Positions 1 to 3,896 of a DNA stretch of 6,129 nucleotides are shown here, in pieces. A program made the translations under genes and the position numbers. A model generated the notes under the pieces. The model had not been told where the DNA came from and did not search any database. It was given only the letters and a program-made list of their open reading frames with translations. Location: NCBI GenBank assembly GCA_964576135.1, contig CAZNTZ010000033.1, positions 1 to 6,129 on the forward strand, in the 5' to 3' direction. The stretch is from CAZNTZ01 sp964576135. GTDB lineage: Bacteria > Pseudomonadota > Alphaproteobacteria > Rs-D84. Each line of letters begins with the position of its first letter. The stretch's first letter is position 1.

Positions 1-61
1 GACTCGAACCCCCGACCCTCTCGGTGTAAACGAGATGCTCTACCAACTGAGCTAAACATCC
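1..61 (-). tRNA. tRNA-Val(UAC), 3' end cut off by window edge
   Basis: On the minus strand the cloverleaf can be followed from the acceptor 5' strand GGATGTT (61-55), through TA, the D stem GCTC/GAGC (52-49 and 40-37) with loop AGTTGGTA, and the anticodon stem TCTCG/CGAGA (35-31 and 23-19). The 7-nt loop TTTACAC places anticodon TAC at 28-26, which reads GUA and wobble valine codons. The variable loop is GGGTC, followed by T stem GGGGG (13-9) and T loop TTCGAGT (8-2). The window ends one base into the 3' strand of the T stem, so the rest of that stem, the acceptor 3' strand and the CCA end are missing. It lies 50 bp downstream of ybaB on the same strand and may be transcribed with it or from its own weak promoter. 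Identity is firm because the anticodon arm is unambiguous. Confidence 0.95.
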
Positions 62-111
62 CAAAAGCGTGAAACAACTTTTACCATATTATTTTTACGT
101 TATCCAGTAAA

Positions 112-411
112 TTATTGCGGTAATGGCATTCCGGCCGTTGCTTCACCCATAATTTTATCAATTGTTGTATCAGCCTTGGCTTTGGCATCATTGAATGCTG
201 AAGTTATCATGGCTGTAACAGTATCCAAATCCTCTTTCAGTAAATCTGGATTTATTGTCAATTTCTGTAAATCATATTTACCGGTCATATCAACAATTAC
301 CAGACCGTTTCCCGCAATACCCTTGACCACCATTTTACCGAGTGTATCTTGGGCTGCGGAAACTTTGCCTTGTAATTCCTTGGCCTGTTTCATCAACGAA
401 TTGATGTCCAT
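112..411 (-). CDS. ybaB: YbaB/EbfC family nucleoid-associated DNA-binding protein
   Basis: This 99-residue protein matches the YbaB/EbfC family in length and layout. The N-terminal helix has the typical MKQAKELQGKV pattern (residues 7-17). The central strands carry GNGLVIVDMTGKYDLQKLTI (34-53), followed by NPDLL, the long helix with AFNDAKAKAD (72-81), and a glycine/proline-rich tail ending GMPLPQ. The family forms dimers shaped like tweezers that bind DNA and affect nucleoid organisation and gene expression. The gene usually sits between dnaX and recR; here it follows pnp by 12 bp on the same strand. The ATG at 411 is backed by GGAGG (421-417) with 5 nt spacing. It is probably translated from the pnp message. 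Family assignment is secure from sequence; the precise role in this organism is inferred. Confidence 0.93.
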   Translation of the reverse strand: MDINSLMKQAKELQGKVSAAQDTLGKMVVKGIAGNGLVIVDMTGKYDLQKLTINPDLLKEDLDTVTAMITSAFNDAKAKADTTIDKIMGEATAGMPLPQ

Positions 412-416
412 ATCTG

Positions 417-421
417 CCTCC
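417..421 (-). promoter_or_regulatory. Shine-Dalgarno of ybaB
   Basis: GGAGG lies on the minus strand, 5 nt before the ATG at 411, entirely inside the 12-bp gap after the pnp stop (426-424). It is the strongest ribosome binding site in the window. It fixes the ybaB start and suggests efficient translation from the pnp transcript. Confidence 0.8.
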
Positions 422-423
422 GA

Positions 424-2592
424 TTATTTTTTTTCTTCAGTACCTGTCTTTTGGTTGATTCCAACCATAGACATACGTGTTTTACCACGTTTATCGGCGC
501 CGAGATATTTAACAAATACTTTGTCGCCTTCTTTGATTTTCGCATCTTCAATCGTTGCCAAGCGTTCGCCTGTGATTTCAGATATATGGACCATGGCTTC
601 GAAATTACCCATAATTTTAACAAACAGACCAAATTCTTTCATACCTGTTACAACACCTGGATATATTTGGCCAATTTCTGGTTCAGCAACAATTGCTTTG
701 ATACGCGCAATTGTATCATCTGCTTGTTCCTTGCTGGTTGCCATAATTTTGATTGTGCCGTCATCAGACAGATCAATCTGGGTTCCAGTTTCACGTGTCA
801 GTCCCTGAATAACGACGCCACCTTTTCCAATCACTTCACGAATTTTGTCTGAATTGATTTTCATTGTGTATGCTTGTGGTGCATATTCAGATACTGTTTT
901 ACGCGGTGCTTTGATTGCTTTGGTAATTTTACCAAGGATGTGAATACGACCATCTTTTGCTTGGGCAAGTGCTTGTTCCATAATTTCAAATGTAATGGAT
1001 GTAATTTTAATATCCATCTGCAAAGCAGTGATACCTGATTCAGTACCAGTTACTTTGAAATCCATATCACCCAAATGATCTTCATCACCCAAAATATCAG
1101 TCAGAACTGCATATTTATCGCCTTCTTTGATCAAACCCATTGCAATACCTGCAACCGGCTTTTTCATTGGAACACCACCGTCCATCAATGCGAGTGTTGC
1201 ACCGCAAGTCGTCGCCATTGACGAAGAACCGTTCGACTCCAAAATGTCAGATACAATACGAACGACATAATCAAATTCGCTGCGCGATGGCATCATTGGA
1301 TGAATTGCACGCCATGCCAAATTCCCATGCCCAAGTTCACGGCGACCAGGTGATCTCAGCATTTTTGCTTCACCAACCGAATACCCAGGAAAGTTATAAT
1401 TTAACATAAAATCTTGTTCTTCTGCACCATCCATTGATTCCAGTGGCAAAGCGTCCTTACCCCCACCCAGTGTCAGTGACACCAATGCTTGGGTTTCTCC
1501 GCGTGTGAATAATGCAGATCCATGTGCGCGTGGCATAACGCCCAGTTCTATTTCAATTGGACGCACTGTTTTATTATCACGACCATCAATACGTGGTTTG
1601 CCGTCCAAGATGTTGCCGCGCATAATGCGTGCGGTTATACCTTCGACAATTTCAGCCGCCCATGATTGCAAAGTGCTGGATGCAGTTTTGCTTTCTGGTA
1701 AAACCTCAGCTATACGGGCAATTGCCTTGGCCTTGATTTCAGCCAACGTATCCAAACGTGTCATTTTTTCAGCAATTCCAAGTGCAGATTCAATCGCGCC
1801 AGCAAATTGTTCAAAATCTTTTTCCATCTCGACATATTCAGAAGATTTTTCAACAACTGACCATTCTTGTTTACCAACTTTTTCTTTTAATTCGTTGATT
1901 GCTTTGATAACAGTCTGTTGCGCATCAAATCCAAATTTCACAGCGCCAAGTGTTGTTTTTTCATCTAATTCGCCGATTTCTGATTCAACCATCAAAACGC
2001 CATCTTTGGTTGCTGCAACGACCAAATCCATTTCGGAATCTTCGACATCTTTCTTTGATGGGTTCAAAAGATATTTACCATCTTTATACCCAACACGAGC
2101 GGCACCAATCGGTCCCTGAAATGGAATTCCCGATATAGCCAGCGCAGCAGAAGAAGCAATCACAGCCAAAATATCAGGTTGGTTTTTCTTGTCATAAGAA
2201 AAAACCTGGGCAATGATTTGAACTTTGTTTTTAAAGATTTCTGGGAATAATGGGCGAATCGGACGGTCAATCAAACGCGCAATCAATGTTTCAGATGTGC
2301 TTGGTTTTCCTTCGCGGCGATCGCGTGAACCTGGGATACGACCTGCAGAGGCAAATTTTTCTTGGTAATCAACTGTCAGTGGGAAAAAATCCTGGCCTTC
2401 GACCGCAGTCTTTTCACCAACCACGGTTGCCAAAACCATTGTACCACCCATAGTGGCCATGACTGAACCGGTTGCTTGTTTTGCATATCTGCCTGTTTCC
2501 AGATGCAGTGTTTCGTCGCCATATTTTATTTCAACCGCGACAGGGTTGTTTAACTGATGTTTTTCATCTTTACTAAATAAACCAAATAACAT
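424..2592 (-). CDS. pnp: Polynucleotide phosphorylase (PNPase)
   Basis: This 722-residue protein covers the full PNPase architecture: first RNase PH domain (about 15-150), helical linker (about 240-320), second RNase PH domain (about 330-550), KH domain with GKGG (589-592) and S1 domain (about 640-712, with FGLFV and VHIS). PNPase is a trimeric 3'-5' exoribonuclease that uses phosphate to degrade RNA to nucleoside diphosphates and can also add tails. Active-site signatures are intact: RRELGHG (417-423), SNGSSSMA (453-460) and GDEDHLGDMDFK (502-513), with D503 and D509 aligning with E. coli D486 and D492. Two oddities stand out. The channel loop that is FFRR in E. coli (F77-R80) reads RDRR here (90-93). 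There are also about 13 extra N-terminal residues (MLFGLFSKDEKHQ). The start at 2592 is supported by AAAGGA 6 nt upstream, with no in-frame alternative nearby. Promoter and leader signals lie between it and rpsO. Confidence 0.98.
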   Translation of the reverse strand: MLFGLFSKDEKHQLNNPVAVEIKYGDETLHLETGRYAKQATGSVMATMGGTMVLATVVGEKTAVEGQDFFPLTVDYQEKFASAGRIPGSRDRREGKPSTSETLIARLIDRPIRPLFPEIFKNKVQIIAQVFSYDKKNQPDILAVIASSAALAISGIPFQGPIGAARVGYKDGKYLLNPSKKDVEDSEMDLVVAATKDGVLMVESEIGELDEKTTLGAVKFGFDAQQTVIKAINELKEKVGKQEWSVVEKSSEYVEMEKDFEQFAGAIESALGIAEKMTRLDTLAEIKAKAIARIAEVLPESKTASSTLQSWAAEIVEGITARIMRGNILDGKPRIDGRDNKTVRPIEIELGVMPRAHGSALFTRGETQALVSLTLGGGKDALPLESMDGAEEQDFMLNYNFPGYSVGEAKMLRSPGRRELGHGNLAWRAIHPMMPSRSEFDYVVRIVSDILESNGSSSMATTCGATLALMDGGVPMKKPVAGIAMGLIKEGDKYAVLTDILGDEDHLGDMDFKVTGTESGITALQMDIKITSITFEIMEQALAQAKDGRIHILGKITKAIKAPRKTVSEYAPQAYTMKINSDKIREVIGKGGVVIQGLTRETGTQIDLSDDGTIKIMATSKEQADDTIARIKAIVAEPEIGQIYPGVVTGMKEFGLFVKIMGNFEAMVHISEITGERLATIEDAKIKEGDKVFVKYLGADKRGKTRMSMVGINQKTGTEEKK

Positions 2593-2595
2593 ATT

Positions 2596-2637
2596 TTTTC
2601 CTTTGTTTTTTATTGTTATTATTAAAGCAAAGGAAAA
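2596..2637 (-). promoter_or_regulatory. pnp leader hairpin covering the Shine-Dalgarno
   Basis: A perfect 10-bp inverted repeat has arms 2628-2637 (mRNA UUUUCCUUUG) and 2596-2605 (mRNA CAAAGGAAAA), separated by a 22-nt A/U-rich loop. The 3' arm contains the pnp Shine-Dalgarno (AAAGGA, 2604-2599), so in the folded RNA the ribosome binding site would be paired with an upstream UCCUUU. Enterobacterial pnp is autoregulated through an RNase III-processed leader stem and PNPase. An analogous control here is an inference from position, not sequence homology. The stem is mostly A-U, so it would be only moderately stable and could breathe or be remodelled. Confidence 0.5.
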
Positions 2638-2699
2638 CTATTCGTCATTACATTCAGGTAAAAATGTAAAAATGAATAATCCGTTCCCTTGCAGCTGTT

Positions 2700-2728
2700 A
2701 TTATACCGCTCAAACTTATGTTTGCAAA
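2700..2728 (-). promoter_or_regulatory. Likely sigma-70 type promoter of pnp
   Basis: A perfect TATAAT -10 box lies at 2705-2700 on the minus strand. Upstream is TTGCAA (2727-2722, 16-nt spacer) or TTTGCA (2728-2723, 17-nt spacer), each matching 4 of 6 bases of TTGACA. Transcription would start near 2692-2695, giving a pnp leader of about 100 nt. The -35 element overlaps the base of the rpsO terminator stem, so pnp can be transcribed independently just where the upstream unit ends. Confidence 0.6.
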
Positions 2729-2759
2729 TAAAAATCGGGCGATTGCCCGATTTTTATTT
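2726..2759 (-). terminator. Rho-independent terminator of rpsO
   Basis: A perfect 15-bp stem has arms 2745-2759 and 2726-2740 around a 4-nt loop (2741-2744). The core is a CGGGC/GCCCG clamp and the 3' side is a run of UUUUUAUUU in the minus-strand transcript. The 5' arm begins with the last rpsO sense codon (AAA, 2759-2757) and includes the TAA stop (2756-2754). The stem is symmetric enough that it could also stop antisense transcription. Read-through into pnp is possible, as in the E. coli rpsO-pnp arrangement. Confidence 0.85.
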
Positions 2760-3026
2760 TCTAAGACCTAATTTCTTGATTAAATCTTCATATTCAGAAA
2801 CACTGTTCTTTTTAATATAAGCCAGCAATTTCTTACGACGATTAACCAGCAACAACAATCCGCGTTTTGAATGTTCGTCTTTGTGGTTGGCTTTCATATG
2901 TTCGGTCAAATTACGAATACGTTCGGTCAAAACTGCAATTTGCGATGCAGCAGATCCACCGTTATCATTGTCCGAAGATTTATATTCTGCGATAAGTGCA
3001 GCTTTCTTTGTTTTTTCAATCGACAT
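2754..3026 (-). CDS. rpsO: 30S ribosomal protein S15
   Basis: This is a 90-residue S15 (E. coli 89) recognisable over its full length, including LTERIRNLTEHMK (33-45), HKDEHSKRGLLLLV (48-61) and the C-terminus DLIKKLGLRK. S15 is a primary 16S rRNA binder at the h20/h21/h22 three-way junction in the platform and bridges to 23S rRNA. Rate-setting RNA-contact residues are kept: H43, D50, S53 and Y70 align with E. coli H42, D49, S52 and Y69 (Met counted as 1). The usually conserved TGSxEVQ loop is altered to GGSAASQ (23-29). The ATG at 3026 has AAGGA 6 nt upstream, overlapping the truB stop. Nine bp separate it from truB, leaving no space for a dedicated S15 autoregulatory leader outside truB coding sequence. 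It ends within the terminator hairpin. Confidence 0.97.
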   Translation of the reverse strand: MSIEKTKKAALIAEYKSSDNDNGGSAASQIAVLTERIRNLTEHMKANHKDEHSKRGLLLLVNRRKKLLAYIKKNSVSEYEDLIKKLGLRK

Positions 3027-3032
3027 TTTTAA

Positions 3033-3038
3033 TCCTTA
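3033..3038 (-). promoter_or_regulatory. rpsO Shine-Dalgarno overlapping truB stop codon
   Basis: On the minus strand the junction reads TAAGGATTAAAAATG. The truB stop TAA (3038-3036) shares its last two bases with the AAGGA ribosome binding site (3037-3033), which is 6 nt before the rpsO ATG. A ribosome terminating on truB is therefore parked on the rpsO binding site, which favours coupled translation. Confidence 0.7.
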
Positions 3039-3896
3039 TATTATTCTTTTTGGTTTCAACAGATTATCTTCTATTACGCCTATTCCAATAAAATTATCAG
3101 AATAAACCCTTCGCAGTCCATCACCTTTGACAGGGACAAAACCGCCATGAATGAATAAATCCGACTGGGTTTTATCAAGACTTTGAACCAGAATGTCGTC
3201 CAGCACAAAATCAATCGGTTTCAGATATTCTGATACCGAACTTTCGCCATTATTATACAGATTTTCCATAAAATCAAGTCTTACCGAATCTTTTATGCTA
3301 AATCCGTTTGTCTGAATCCGCCTAATTGAATCACATGTCGCAACAGTCCCACAAATCTCAGCAATATCACGGGCCAGCGCGCGAACATATGTCCCAGCAC
3401 CACATTTGACCCTAAATTTATTTGGGAATTCTATTATTTCTAATTCATAAATTTTTACTCTGCGGGCTGGAATATCGGCTGATTTTCCGGCACGTGCCAA
3501 TTCATAGGCGCGCCGCCCATTGATATGAACCGCCGAATACATTGGTGGAACTTGGTCATATTCGCCGGTTAATTTTTTACATGCTGCTTGAATAATTTCG
3601 TTGGTCGGAACAAATTCATTTTTATTTATAACAGTCCCTGTAATATCGCCTGTATCAGTTTCTAACCCCCACTGGATGGAAAATTCATATTCTTTAATAT
3701 CTTCTTTGATGTACGGAATAATTTTAGTCGCGTGGCCGACCGCAATTATCAATAACCCAGATGCCATTGGATCCAATGTTCCAACATGACCAAATTTTTT
3801 ATTACCAAACATACTGGCGATTTTATAGCCAGCGGTTCGGCTGTTTATACCGGACGGTTTATCAAGCAATACAAATCCAGATTTTTTATTTTCCAT
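3036..3896 (-). CDS. truB: tRNA pseudouridine(55) synthase TruB
   Basis: This 286-residue TruB converts U55 in the T loop of tRNAs to pseudouridine. The sequence opens with GFVLLDKPSGINS (7-19), the family start. The catalytic motif GHVGTLDPMASG (36-47) places the nucleophile at D42 (E. coli D48). Y70 in KEYEF aligns with E. coli Y76, and QVPPMYSAVHINGRRAYE (115-132) is the next conserved block. GTYVRALARDI (168-178) carries R172, the counterpart of E. coli R181. A short C-terminal PUA-like segment (about 225-286, with FIHGG and FIGIGVIE) completes it. Length is slightly below E. coli's 314. The ATG shares its A with the mutS stop (TAATG) and I see no Shine-Dalgarno in front of it, so initiation probably depends on ribosomes finishing mutS. 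It is followed 9 bp later by rpsO, a very common pairing. Function is secure; the coupling is inferred. Confidence 0.97.
   Translation of the reverse strand: MENKKSGFVLLDKPSGINSRTAGYKIASMFGNKKFGHVGTLDPMASGLLIIAVGHATKIIPYIKEDIKEYEFSIQWGLETDTGDITGTVINKNEFVPTNEIIQAACKKLTGEYDQVPPMYSAVHINGRRAYELARAGKSADIPARRVKIYELEIIEFPNKFRVKCGAGTYVRALARDIAEICGTVATCDSIRRIQTNGFSIKDSVRLDFMENLYNNGESSVSEYLKPIDFVLDDILVQSLDKTQSDLFIHGGFVPVKGDGLRRVYSDNFIGIGVIEDNLLKPKRII

Noticed and set aside
83..111. Possible promoter for the tRNA gene (TTTACT at 111-106, TATGGT at 88-83, 17-nt spacer)
   Set aside because: Each box matches only 4 of 6 consensus bases in an AT-rich gap and would overlap the ybaB end. It is too weak to call; read-through from ybaB is equally likely.
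62..111. Possible terminator between ybaB and the tRNA (AAAAG...CTTTT)
   Set aside because: The stem has only 5 mostly A-T pairs with a 10-nt loop and no clear U-tract, so it would not be a convincing terminator.
176..808. Long open frame on the plus strand across ybaB and the end of pnp (also 1505-2119 and 4410-4862)
   Set aside because: Each lies antisense to a well-supported conserved gene, has no recognisable domain and has no good ribosome binding site. They are by-products of the codon use of the real genes.
2317..2324. GCGATCGC palindrome resembling the cyanobacterial HIP1 octamer
   Set aside because: I noticed only this one, it falls in coding sequence that reads Arg-Asp-Arg, and the gene content is not cyanobacterial. 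Chance occurrence.
3039..3110. Candidate -10/-35 pairs upstream of rpsO within the end of truB
   Set aside because: Several TATAAT-like strings occur, but none pairs with a good -35 at 16-18 nt. In this AT-rich sequence such matches are expected by chance.
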